Assembly (NCBI GenBank): GCA_001566295.1
Contig: KQ964268.1
Location: 186,001-250,000, forward strand
Direction of reading: 5' to 3'
DNA: 64,000 nt
DNA from: Microdochium bolleyi
Lineage: Eukaryota; Ascomycota; Sordariomycetes; Xylariales; Microdochiaceae
The notes beneath the pieces were generated by a model. The model made no database searches and was not told the DNA's origin. It was given only the letters and a program-made list of their open reading frames with translations. Every line of letters starts with the position of its first letter. Position 1 is the stretch's first letter. The position numbers and the translations under genes are program-made. This document shows, in pieces, positions 41,240-50,592 of this stretch.

Positions 41240-42303
41240 GTTGTTGAGTTGGGAGGGACTAGTCAGTGTAGACAGATCAAATCGAGTGGGTTGGCAACAA
41301 GATGAAAGATGAGAGAGCTGGGACCTAGAGCCGAGAAGAAAGCCACTTGGGAGAATTGAAGAGTCTTTGCCTGGCATTACTGCTTCGGGCACAAATTTCT
41401 GAAAGCCCCTGATCACGCTTTTCGTTTGTTCACGCCTGCCCGTAGTCGAATAGACGCAAAACTCGGTTATGCAGTTACCAGTTACTAGACTTTCGCCAAC
41501 CCTCTCGACGTCTAGCTGAGCGAGTCGAATGCACAGGCCCACCTAGTCTGGTCTATGTCGGAACGTGACTGCTGCTGGTTCTGCATCCTCCAATCGGGGA
41601 AAGCGGGATCACCCCTGGTATGGATTCTTTTGGACGAGTGGACTACAGGGGGTGGAACTAGCATGCACGATATGCACATTCATGCTGACGCACGAGAAGA
41701 TGCTGACGCCAGATACTCTAGGGCAGATGGCAAAGGACGAAGCTAGGATAAGACACTGCTGTGTATCCCCGCGTCATTCCTTGCTCTGAGACCAATTTGT
41801 CCGGGGGTAACAAAAAGTGATCATCGTGCGATCAGTAGGCTGTCTATGTCAGCACATATTATCGCCTTCCGGCGCATACCGTAAAGCCCGAGCATGCGGC
41901 CTAGTGCGCATCGGGTGAAGCCCCAATGTGAGTTGGATCCCGGATACGACGTCCAAGGATGCACGTTGCGACAGAGTCCTAAGCCCACCCCCACCTTGAA
42001 TGCTTGTTTACCTTGGCAGGACCAAGTGACAGCCATCCTCACGACGATCATCGTCAGCGCGTCTTCAGCTAACTTACACGACTGCTGTCGGGATCGGAAA
42101 CCCGGAATGATAGCTATGTCGGTAGGTGTGCCAACTGTTCCCGACAACCCTCGCTCCGTTATCGGCTTCCTCATGCTCACAGGCCTTAGGCACGATCATG
42201 GGTAGTCTAGGCTCGCCCACATTGTCCAAAGCACCCTCTCTTCAAAGGCAAATCCTCTTTTCAATCGATGCGGATTTGTGAGGCACTCCTAAAACCCCGC
42301 GAT
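41240..42303. other. Bidirectional promoter region between UstYa 1 and UstYa 2
   Basis: About 1.06 kb between divergent starts; no gene accepted. No clear palindromic Zn2Cys6 site (CGG-n-CCG) was picked out with confidence. Confidence 0.5.
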
Positions 42304-43362
42304 ATGAAGTACTCTGCCGTGCCAGTGGAAAGTGATGATGGCTTCGAGCCAATGCAAAGCCCTCGTCCTCGTCAGCCAGTCTGGTTTCGGCCAGTCGTTC
42401 CTTGGACACTGACGGGGATCTTCGCTAGTCTGACTCTCCTGCTTTCCGTACGACTGGATCAGGACATTACGGCAATGTCTCGACTTGGCTTTTTCCAATC
42501 TGGCTACCATACTGATTTCGGTAAGTTTCTGTGAGTGGCTCTCTCACAAACCATCCCTATTTACTGACACAAGAGTCTTGAGTCACGTCTCGCAACCGGA
42601 TCCAAGCATCTCGACATCGCTTCTATGGCTCACCTGCGTTTCATGCGGATGGTGGGATCTATCTTCCGAATCCAGACCCTGTTCGCTACGTCGGAGATCC
42701 CACCATCTATCCTGAGATCGATAGGAACTGGGACAATCTTACATGGGGTATGCTTTTCTGCTGAAATTTGCTCCATGAGAGGCTGACGAATCCAATGAAA
42801 TCAGGGCGATATGTCTTGATCACGGAAGAAGAAGCAAAGTCAACGTGGGGCGATAATATCGCAGACTATTTTGACCATCAGAGAGGTGGATACGTAGCTG
42901 GGTAAGATGTTCGTGATGATTATTCTTGTTTCGGCAGTACTGACGAGATTGTCGAAGCTTCGATGTGTTCCACACGCTGCACTGTCTGGTAAAAAACATG
43001 CCCCCTTGCTCTCTCCCATAATCGTGCTCACAGCTGACTATTTTTGCCTCTGGCAACAGAACAACATCCGCAAGGCTCTCGATCCCTTGCATTACCCAGC
43101 AGGGCACGCCCACAACCACAGCGCTGCTGCACGAGGCAACCCAGCCAATGACGCACTGCACCAAGATCACTGCTTGGAACAGCTGCGACAGTACATCATG
43201 TGCTCGGGTGACATGACACCGTTGCCGACCAAGTTCTACCCTGGACTGGGCAGGAACTATGTCGACTCCGACGTCGAGCACACGTGTCGCGACTTCAATG
43301 CTCTTCACGACTGGGTGATGAACCGTTATGAAGGACCTGGGGCAGTACAGCCAGTACCCTGA
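42304..43362 (+). CDS. UstYa-family (DUF3328) oxidase 2, classical two-HxxHC type
   Basis: Five exons: 42304-42520, 42583-42747, 42805-42901, 42958-42988, 43060-43362, giving 270 residues; all junctions are GT-AG with consistent phase. An in-frame ATG at 42268 could add 12 residues. A membrane helix (about 30-50, PWTLTGIFASLTLLLSV) is followed by HRFYGSPAFHADGG, RYVGDPTIYPEIDRNWDNLTWG, RYVLITEEEAKSTWGD, then FDVFHTLHC (HTLHC 165-169) with NNIRKAL, and HQDHC (204-208) LEQLRQYIMCSGD. This is the full UstYa pattern (F-x-G-x-P, Y-x-G-x-P, two HxxHC motifs each followed by an I/L-R helix). A lumenal oxidase acting on the processed precursor peptide is inferred. It ends tail-to-tail with the third copy. 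Confidence 0.88.
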
Positions 43363-43833
43363 AGAGGAGATTTGTGGAGTACATATGTTAAAGTCTGTAG
43401 ACAGATGAATGAAGAACTGAATGATCAACGGCTGTCTCGCCATTGATGTATTTTCTACAGCGCTTGTAATGTTGTTCTGTTCCAACTATGTGTAAAGTGT
43501 ACGCAGAATGGAGTTATACAAAAGAATGCGGCAAAATCAATTTTGAAGGACCTCAGGCAGTCGAGTATTTTCAAACTTGATTTTTCTTTCGTAGAGCCCC
43601 GGATTCCTCAGCTGTCTCGCCGCGAAGCCGTTTTCTCACAAGCATCTGCAATCAAGCTGCGATCACAAGACTGCACTATCAGATTGCTTTTATCATCAGA
43701 TTGGGGTAATGCCATCCAAGTACTATTGACTATCGGAATTCTTAGGCTGGATTTTGCAAGACGCGAAAACTACGGACTCCTTCCCTAGTACAAAACGAGC
43801 CCATTTATGCAACCACCAATATCATGAATACAA
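43363..43833. other. Convergent 3' spacer between UstYa 2 and UstYa 3
   Basis: An 81-codon ORF without resemblance to any family; likely terminator sequence for both genes. Confidence 0.5.
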
Positions 43834-44997
43834 CTAGTGACCATGCCCACCAGAACTAGCATGAAACGCCTCTACTCGAAGCTGGTACTTCTCCTGCGGA
43901 AAATGACGATCCGGGTGCAACATCCACTCCGTCAAAGCATCAAAATCGCGACAGACGTGCGTGGTGTGGGCGTCCGGGAACTCGCCCTGGACCCGCTCGT
44001 GCCACTTCCATGGGATCGTGCTCACGTCACTGTAACACATGATGGTCTGCCTGATGTTGTCGATGCAATGGTCTGAGAAAATTCTGTGATCAGTCATGAG
44101 AACCCGGGCGGCAAGGGAGAATGCTCGACACATACCAACATGGATCCAGTACTCTTTTTTCTTGGATTCGGTCATGCCCTTATCCCCACCATACCGATCT
44201 GGGTACATGGCCCGTCGAATGATGTCCTATGAAACGTTAGTTTGGAGTATGAGGGTTGTCGCATGCACAGCTACTAACGATGCAGTGAAGCTGGTGGTAG
44301 ACTTCTATCCCCACAATGTATCCATCGTCCTCTCCGGGAATAGCAAGAGTCTGGTTGGGCAGCCTCTCGGCATCTGCCTTTGGAATCTTAATAACACCGA
44401 CACCTACGACAAGACCGGTCAGTTCTCTGCGTCAGCATCGTAACGCCGTCTGGAAAGATCAGACCTTTGTATAGCTTGTCCCAAGCTTTGTCGACCTCAT
44501 CATTGGGTGGTCCTTGCCATGGCGTCCTATCCTCGTGGAAGTTGTTGTGGAAAACCACGGCTTTTGTCCTCACGGCCTCCATCGCTGGAGACCAGACTTC
44601 CTTTGTCTCCCGCGATAGAGTTTCGAAGTGCATCCCATTAGGCACTGTGAATTCCCGTTAGCGATGTTGGAATAGTCTTCAGCGAACTCTTACCATGAAA
44701 GCTCGTGACCGGTATCTGGGGAGTCCCTAGCTCTTTAGCTGTCCAGGCAATGCAGATGAATGCCAGCAGAGAGCTAAGTGCAGCAGTCGCCAGCTGAAAC
44801 CAGCGCAGCCGAATCCTCAGGTCATGATGAAGCTCGACATCAGCGACCCTCTCGTTGCCCGTCTCCAGCTCGTCGCCTTCCATTGACTGCTTGTTGCCGT
44901 CAAGGCGGACGGTGTCGTACTCCCCGCGGCCGTCTTGAGACCGTAAGATCTTGTTCATGTTTGCCAGAGTTGCCTGGATGCTGAATCGGCTGGCCAT
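43834..44997 (-). CDS. UstYa-family (DUF3328) oxidase 3, classical two-HxxHC type
   Basis: Five exons (minus): 44997-44694, 44644-44465, 44403-44279, 44226-44136, 44072-43834, giving 312 residues with consistent phases. A membrane helix (about 70-92, TAALSSLLAFICIAWTA) is followed by PNGMHFETLSRETKEVWSPAME, GPPNDEVDKAWDKLYKGVGVIKIPKADAERL, LAIPGEDDGYIVGIEVYHQLHC (HQLHC 198-202), DIIRRAMYPDRY, then HVDHC (232-236) IDNIRQTIMCYSD and VCRDFDALTEWM. These are the canonical UstYa blocks in order. The GTCTGA donor of intron 2 is weak, but its branch (ACTGACC) and acceptor (GTCGTAG) are good. The tail EKYQLRVEAFHASSGGHGH has no known role. It starts about 930 bp from the divergent fourth copy. Confidence 0.88.
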
Positions 44998-45928
44998 TAT
45001 CGACGGATTGGATCGTGCAAGTCAATCTGATTAGCATGGAAGACAAGAACCACTGCTCAAAGGCCGTGGGAACTGTGGACTATCCGAGTCGCACCGCCAG
45101 AGAACTCCCGAGACCGGAGCCCCGGCCCATAGGGGCAAAAGGCATATGCGGGTTTACCCCTACCTCCCAGCGATCGGCCTCCCGCTCCAGTCAGCGACCT
45201 GCGCTATGCGTCGTATAGCTGCATGTTGACACCTCCAGTCGCGTTCTCGTCTCACCGTTGAGGTCAGCCGATAAGAACTATAGGAGGAGTCCTGGATCCT
45301 TCGGCACGGGCGGCTGCAAACCATGACGCAGGAAGCTCCCGACATCCATCATGATAGGCCAAGACCTCTAAGTCCTTGGCATAGTTTTAGGACCACGGGT
45401 AAAAGCTTGTCTGGGACATCCCCGCAACTTGGCAGGGATAGGAGGTGGCAGCCGGCTCGGCCGTACGAACTACCGCGCTTACGATAGTTACTCAGCCGTG
45501 CCCCTCTGTTCATACCACCTGCCCGTTCGAGTCAAGCTGTAAACACGTCAGCCAATAGCGATTTGTTACTCCATCTCCGCGTCACTTGGGCTGAGGAGTT
45601 GTTGCTAGACACACTCCTTGCAAGTTACTGATCATGCAATGCACGTCTGACTGCATCGTCACCGAGAGTAACCCAGTCGTCCGTCTGATACCAGAGTCAT
45701 AGCCATCGTGTTTGCGTGAACTGTATGCGTCGTACGGAAAGTGCTACTTTTGATCACATGGTCGGTTGCGTTGGGCGCGGATGCTCACAGCTACCTTTTG
45801 TGCACTCTGAAGGCCCCTTCCAACCCAGTGTGGTGCAATATTCCCGTGGCCGTTTCGTTGAGAACCTTGTTCCAGTTGACCACATACCATCCCTCGCTTG
45901 CTTTCGCGATACAGGGCAACCACACAGC
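44998..45928. other. Bidirectional promoter region between UstYa 3 and UstYa 4
   Basis: About 0.93 kb between divergent starts; short ORFs only. Confidence 0.5.
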
Positions 45929-46645
45929 ATGAATTCAGCACCATATCACGACACGCCAGAGAAGTTGGCGGAGGGCGAGCCGCTAACAGAGGTGCAATCT
46001 CGAACGCACAAGTCGTATCAAGGCTACAAAAGATTTCTTGTCATCACAGTCACATTATTCACAATCATCGCTTTGATAACCACCGTCACCGCCTTCCACA
46101 GCTCCAGCTTCGTCGAAAATATCCATGACGACCACGTTTCAGCTAGTGCATCCTATCACCGCGAGCCGGAAGAATGTGGCCAGTCTCCAGACGAAGCGAA
46201 GGCACGCGGCTGTATCTTCGACATTGTGCTCATGGGCTGGATTCCATGGCGGTGTCACGACAGGGCCTTGGCAGCAGACTTTATACATCGAAGCAAGTGG
46301 AGCTTCTATCAGGATGCCAACGTGACTGGCATTGCCGTGGGAAAAGAAGAAGTCTTATCAGGCAGGTGGGATGAGTTGTATGTCGACTACGACTTCCAGC
46401 TGTTCAGCTGCGCGTACACATGGAAGAAAACGAGGCGGGCTGCCTTGAGCGGTGTCGTCCTGGATGGCTACGCTGGGGACGGGCACCAGACGAATCACTG
46501 CGAGATGAACATGCTCGCACAACCTCGACCTAGCACCGCTAGTATTTATGTCAAGTACGTCAGTTGTCCTTGGGTCAACATTGACAGCGGGCGGTTTGGG
46601 TGGTACCGCATGATCGGTGGAAAGAGGGTGTATCGGCAACCATAG
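45929..46645 (+). CDS. UstYa-like protein 4, MGW clade with degenerate metal motifs, intronless
   Basis: Single exon, 238 residues from ATG 45929. Membrane helix about 36-57 (FLVITVTLFTIIALITTVTAF), then CGQSPDEAKARGCIFD and MGWIPWRCHDRALAADFIHRSKWSFYQ, which align block by block with the gene at 40510-41239. Where that paralogue has HYVHC and HHTNHC, this protein has FQLFSC and HQTNHC. The first motif has lost both His, and in the second the first His is Gln (the His one residue earlier is kept). The intron of the paralogue is absent and its junction is open reading frame. The copy may be a catalytically inactive partner, a protein with altered chemistry or a decaying duplicate. Confidence 0.75.
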   Translation: MNSAPYHDTPEKLAEGEPLTEVQSRTHKSYQGYKRFLVITVTLFTIIALITTVTAFHSSSFVENIHDDHVSASASYHREPEECGQSPDEAKARGCIFDIVLMGWIPWRCHDRALAADFIHRSKWSFYQDANVTGIAVGKEEVLSGRWDELYVDYDFQLFSCAYTWKKTRRAALSGVVLDGYAGDGHQTNHCEMNMLAQPRPSTASIYVKYVSCPWVNIDSGRFGWYRMIGGKRVYRQP

Positions 46646-47239
46646 TTATACAGATTAGCCGTGGCATCTGAGTTCAACCTTTGATACCTATGTGTCATCA
46701 ATGCTTGTCACGATCTCAACTCGTTATTGTACACTTTCCCCTCTATGCACTTGTTATTAAGTATGAGTACACTTACGAGAGACTGACGTTGCGTGACCGT
46801 GCGTGACCATGACTCGCTTTATCATTTCGTGGAATCGAGAAACAAAAGCTTTTGCATGTTTACAAGATACAGTGTGAAGAGCATTTCCGACCGTGTACGC
46901 ATTTATGTTATTCCCATCAGGTCGGAAACACTTTGACCGACCTTGGCTGTTGCACCGAATCTCGAGAAATCACGCTGCCTGCTATCACTTCGCAATAATT
47001 TATCCAACAAGCTTCGCATTCCTTATGAGCAACTATCAAAAGCCTTGCACTCCCAACACACCCTTGACAGGAGACAATTTGTGAGGAGTGTGTCCATATC
47101 CATCAACATAACCTTCCAGCTAAAGAACCGGTTTCGAATCGCTGTATGCTCGACAGAGTCAGTCAGTTGTCGTTGTGAGGCGCGTCTTGAGCCACCATCT
47201 GAGGCAAATCCTGATTTAGAGCACTCACGAAATTGGTCC
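46646..47239. other. Convergent spacer between UstYa 4 and the precursor gene
   Basis: About 0.6 kb with no convincing gene. Confidence 0.5.
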
Positions 47240-47716
47240 CTAATGCTTAGATACATCAGCCCAGGTCACGACGCCATTGGGCTCGACTTCGTCGCGCTTG
47301 GAGACATCAGCCCAAGTGACAACTCCATTCGGTTCGACTTCATCGCGCTTGGAGACATCAGCCCAAGTGACAACTCCATTCGGTTCGACTTCATCGCGCT
47401 TGGAGACGTCGGCCCAAGTGACGACCCCATTCGGCTCGACTTCGTCGCGCTTGGAGACGTCAGCCCAAGTGACAACTCCATTCGGGTCGACTTCATCGCG
47501 CTTGGAGACGTCGGCCCAAGTGACAACTCCGTTCGGCTCGACTTCGTCACGACGACTGACGTCCGCCCAGGTGACAACGCCATTGGGCTCAACCTCGTCA
47601 CGTCGCGAGACGTCGGCCCAAGTAACAACTCCGTTGGGCTCGACGGTTTCTTTGGCAGGCATGGGAGCCGCCGTAGCAATGGCGAACATAAAAGTGAGAG
47701 CGTGAATCGACTTCAT
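47240..47716 (-). CDS. RiPP precursor: secreted peptide with eight KR/RR-bounded repeats (dikaritin type)
   Basis: Single exon on the minus strand, 158 residues, ATG 47716 and stop 47242-47240. Residues 1-17 (MKSIHALTFMFAIATAA) form a signal peptide. From residue 23 the protein consists of eight units of 17 residues with consensus DEVEPNGVVTWADVSKR. Unit 1 begins KETVEP, units 1 and 2 end RR, unit 4 has Asp for Glu, and the last ends KH at the stop. The dibasic pairs are Kex2 sites, as in ustiloxin, phomopsin and asperipin precursors. The only aromatic residue per unit is Trp. Position among four UstYa-family genes makes this the likely substrate. Expected product: a short (cyclised) peptide including the VVTWAD region after trimming; the exact core is not determined. 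No Tyr/Phe core is present, unlike classical dikaritins. Confidence 0.88.
   Translation of the reverse strand: MKSIHALTFMFAIATAAPMPAKETVEPNGVVTWADVSRRDEVEPNGVVTWADVSRRDEVEPNGVVTWADVSKRDEVDPNGVVTWADVSKRDEVEPNGVVTWADVSKRDEVEPNGVVTWADVSKRDEVEPNGVVTWADVSKRDEVEPNGVVTWADVSKH
47243..47650 (-). repeat. Eight 51-bp tandem repeats inside the precursor gene
   Basis: Units are 51 bp with very few nucleotide differences, mostly third-position changes and the K/R switch, suggesting recent expansion or gene conversion. The first unit is the most diverged at its 5' edge. Confidence 0.92.
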
Positions 47717-48788
47717 TTTGAGGAACGTGTGTGGCCGGAGAAGATGAATGGAAGATAGTTTGTGGTTGAAAGGAATTCAAGTGTACGTAATAGTCACGTT
47801 GCCAGTAGGTTTGGGGTGAAGCGTGAGCAACATGCAAACCGTGAATCTTTATACGTCGGAATGTTTTGAGTATTTTGAGGTGCTGTGGTACGTCTGTTCT
47901 CATCTCTACCCATTGTTCACGCATGGACGATGAACGGGGTGAACCGGGGCTTCGGTCGGCACCGGCTTTCGAAGCAAGAGGCCGAAGGTCCCCGCCGCGA
48001 CTATGCACACACCTTTGGGTGGCATCGAGGGTACCCGGATGCGTGACTTCTTGCCCTTCCCGAACCTCAAGGTGTCTGGTCAAAGTTCTATGACGTGGCG
48101 GCATGCCAGGCTGAAGCCGTGGAGCAAATGATTGCAGTCAAGCGGCCGCGCAAAAACTTCCTTGAAAGATCGGAGTGACGGCTCCTTGCGAGTCACCTCC
48201 AGCGAGCATGCAGGACCACTGCTCCCCCTGATGAGAACTCCGGTCGGGGGGTTGCTTCAGGACCATGTTGTGTCCCTCGTCAAGTGCATCTGTAGCTAAA
48301 CGAGACCGTGCCGATCATGCAACGTTCCACCGTGGCGCTTTCGATCACAGGCGAAGCCTTATCGGTCATGAATTGTGATATGTATCAAGCATTCGCGCGT
48401 CAACGTGCATCTTTTTCGTATACATGGGTTTCTATCAGACTAGCCTTGACTTGGGCACTTTGCGCGTGTCTGTGGGGAGACACTAGCAACCTGCATGACA
48501 CCCCGGGTCGGCGATCCATAGGGTCAGGGGTCCTGGTATCGGCACTCCCATGACACGGATCATGGCTACACTTGCGCTTGCAGGTTGCGGCCGCTCCTTC
48601 GCACGACATGCAGCTTACTGGAGACCTTGGTCGCCGAGGATAGAGGTTCCCCGCACGGATCGATGTCGTCTAGGACGAAAGGCGCGATGACGAGTCCTCG
48701 GATAGTCAGCTATCGGGGTCCTCGTGCTAATCCGTGGTGAATTGCATGCAAATTTTTGCCGTCCGACTCAAGCTGCTTGGTATGCTTC
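47717..48788. other. Intergenic upstream of the precursor and the GFA-domain gene
   Basis: Divergent promoter region of about 1.07 kb; no gene accepted. Contains a TATA box for the precursor (separate entry). Confidence 0.5.
47848..47853 (-). promoter_or_regulatory. TATA box for the RiPP precursor gene
   Basis: TATAAA on the minus strand about 135 bp upstream of the precursor ATG, followed by a C/A-rich leader, consistent with a strongly expressed secreted-peptide gene. Confidence 0.5.
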
Positions 48789-49798
48789 ATGGAAACCACT
48801 ATGGCTGTCCTGTACCACGGCAACTGCCACTGTGGGAATTATCAGTTTGAGCTCTCCTCCCCAGGCGAAATCTCGAGTGCTTTGACTTGCCCTTGCAGCG
48901 TCTGCTTGAAGAAAGGGTACCTTTGGCTCGAGGTGTCCTCCGGGAATTTTCAGACAACACATGATGGCAGATTGACAGAGTATCGGACAAGCTCAATCCA
49001 AGACAAGGTACATACACACACACATCTGAAGATTCCATCGCTTACCATGTGCCTAGTTCTGCGGCCAATGCGGCACAGGCATCGTTGCCGAGCATTTGTC
49101 TGGACCTCTGCAAGGAAAGATATTGATCAACGGTCGGACACTGAGAGAGATAAATCCGTTCCAATTGGCGTAAGTTCTTCCCACTCACACCCAAAAAGTC
49201 GGGCTGATCTCAAGCTGCGTGCAGCATCACGAGAGTGAACGATGAGGTGTCCGACAAGAGGGCATTCGGTGATAATGAACTACGACGAGCATTACTGCCT
49301 CACAATTTCTCGTGCCACTGTGGTGCAGTGAATGCACAACTCTCTCTACCAGTCGCGCATCTGGACATCAGAGAAGATAACTGCAGTTCTTGTGTGCGGG
49401 TGAGTTCTCTGTAGCCTCTCAACCCCTTGGGGAAAGCGACCAATGGCAAGCATCTAACGAGACACCGTCCACAGAATGCTTATATTGGTGTCCAACCCAC
49501 CAAGGAACAAGTCGCGATATCTGGGCGCGGAAATACCTTCGAGTACCGCTACGGGCAGAAGTTTACAGGCCTTTCACACTGCATAACCTGTGGTGTGCTT
49601 GTCTACAAGACGGTATATGGCCCTCCCATCACGATATTTGACAGGCTTCCAGCAGAGATGCGGGAGCGGGCATTGGCAGTCTACTATCGGAACATGAGCT
49701 TGCAGCCGCTAAACGTGCGCACGCTGGATGGGATCGATACAGCGTCGTTACGGATCGAGAGGAATGACGAAGGCACTGAGGGATATGAGCTCGGATGA
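48789..49798 (+). CDS. Twin CENP-V/GFA-domain zinc protein
   Basis: Four exons: 48789-49007, 49057-49169, 49225-49399, 49475-49798, giving 276 residues (alternative Met at 48801). Domain 1 has YHGNCHCGNYQFEL, CPCSVCLKKGYLWL and, across intron 1, FCGQCGTGIVAEHL. Domain 2 has FSCHCGAVNAQLSL, CSSCVR and, across intron 3, YGQKFTGLSHCITCGVLVYK. Both sets are the CxCG...CxxC...CxxCG zinc ligands of the CENP-V/GFA (glutathione-dependent formaldehyde-activating-like) fold. Members bind two zinc ions, and some act as S-(hydroxymethyl)glutathione synthase-like or carbon-sulphur lyase enzymes. The middle (PFQLAITRVNDEVSDKRAFGDNELRR) is a linker. It is next to the RiPP genes but could be unrelated. Intron phases are consistent. 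Confidence 0.8.
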
Positions 49799-50592
49799 CT
49801 TCATAGACCAAATACTTTACATGGAATTGCTCTTTCCAAACACGGGGAGCAATTATTAAAGACTAAAATTGTTCTACCTCAGTGTTTACTGGGATACTTA
49901 ACTTGTTTCGCTTTGAATCCGACCACTGCTAAGCCCTTCCTTTCGTGCTCCGCAAGTCACCTCCAAGCATTTGACAGTCCTTGTCGGGATGTCTTAGCCT
50001 TCGAGAATGGAAACTCTTCGCAAGCTTGCAACTATCCTGCTCTTAGTTCTCATACGATATTCAGCACTGTTAGTATCGAGACAAAGGGTAACAATAACAA
50101 AGCAACAAAAGCTGCGATGTAGCAGCCTCGAGACGGCGGTCGGTTTTTGCGCGGTAAGTGGCTTACAGATGACAGCGTCTCCTACGGGAAACTTCTGTGA
50201 TGATTTCGTCTGCATGATGATGACATTCTATGTGAACAAGCTTGGCCTATGATTTCAAGTCTCCGCAGAGCTGGCTCATGGGACACTTGCTAGTCGCACT
50301 CGATGGCGGTTGAGTTTCTATGGCGCACGAACACGCCCAATGACAGGTAGTGGATCTTTTCCATGGTCTAGTTGCCAAGTTGGAGATTGGGCCAGGAGGA
50401 GCAGCATCAGTAGCTCATGCAAAGAGCCGGCCACGACAAAAGTCAATCCGGAAGGCACCAGTAACTGCGGCTGAACACCGGCCACTTCTCAATATGAGTA
50501 TGATGTTAACCCCCCATATTCCAGCTTAGACAGTGTTCTCTTTCTCTTGCCATGGCTGTCCTCAATCGGCTACCAAGATCACTCATTCTACG
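49799..50592. other. Intergenic
   Basis: Short ORFs only; the last part is the leader of the following gene. Confidence 0.5.
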
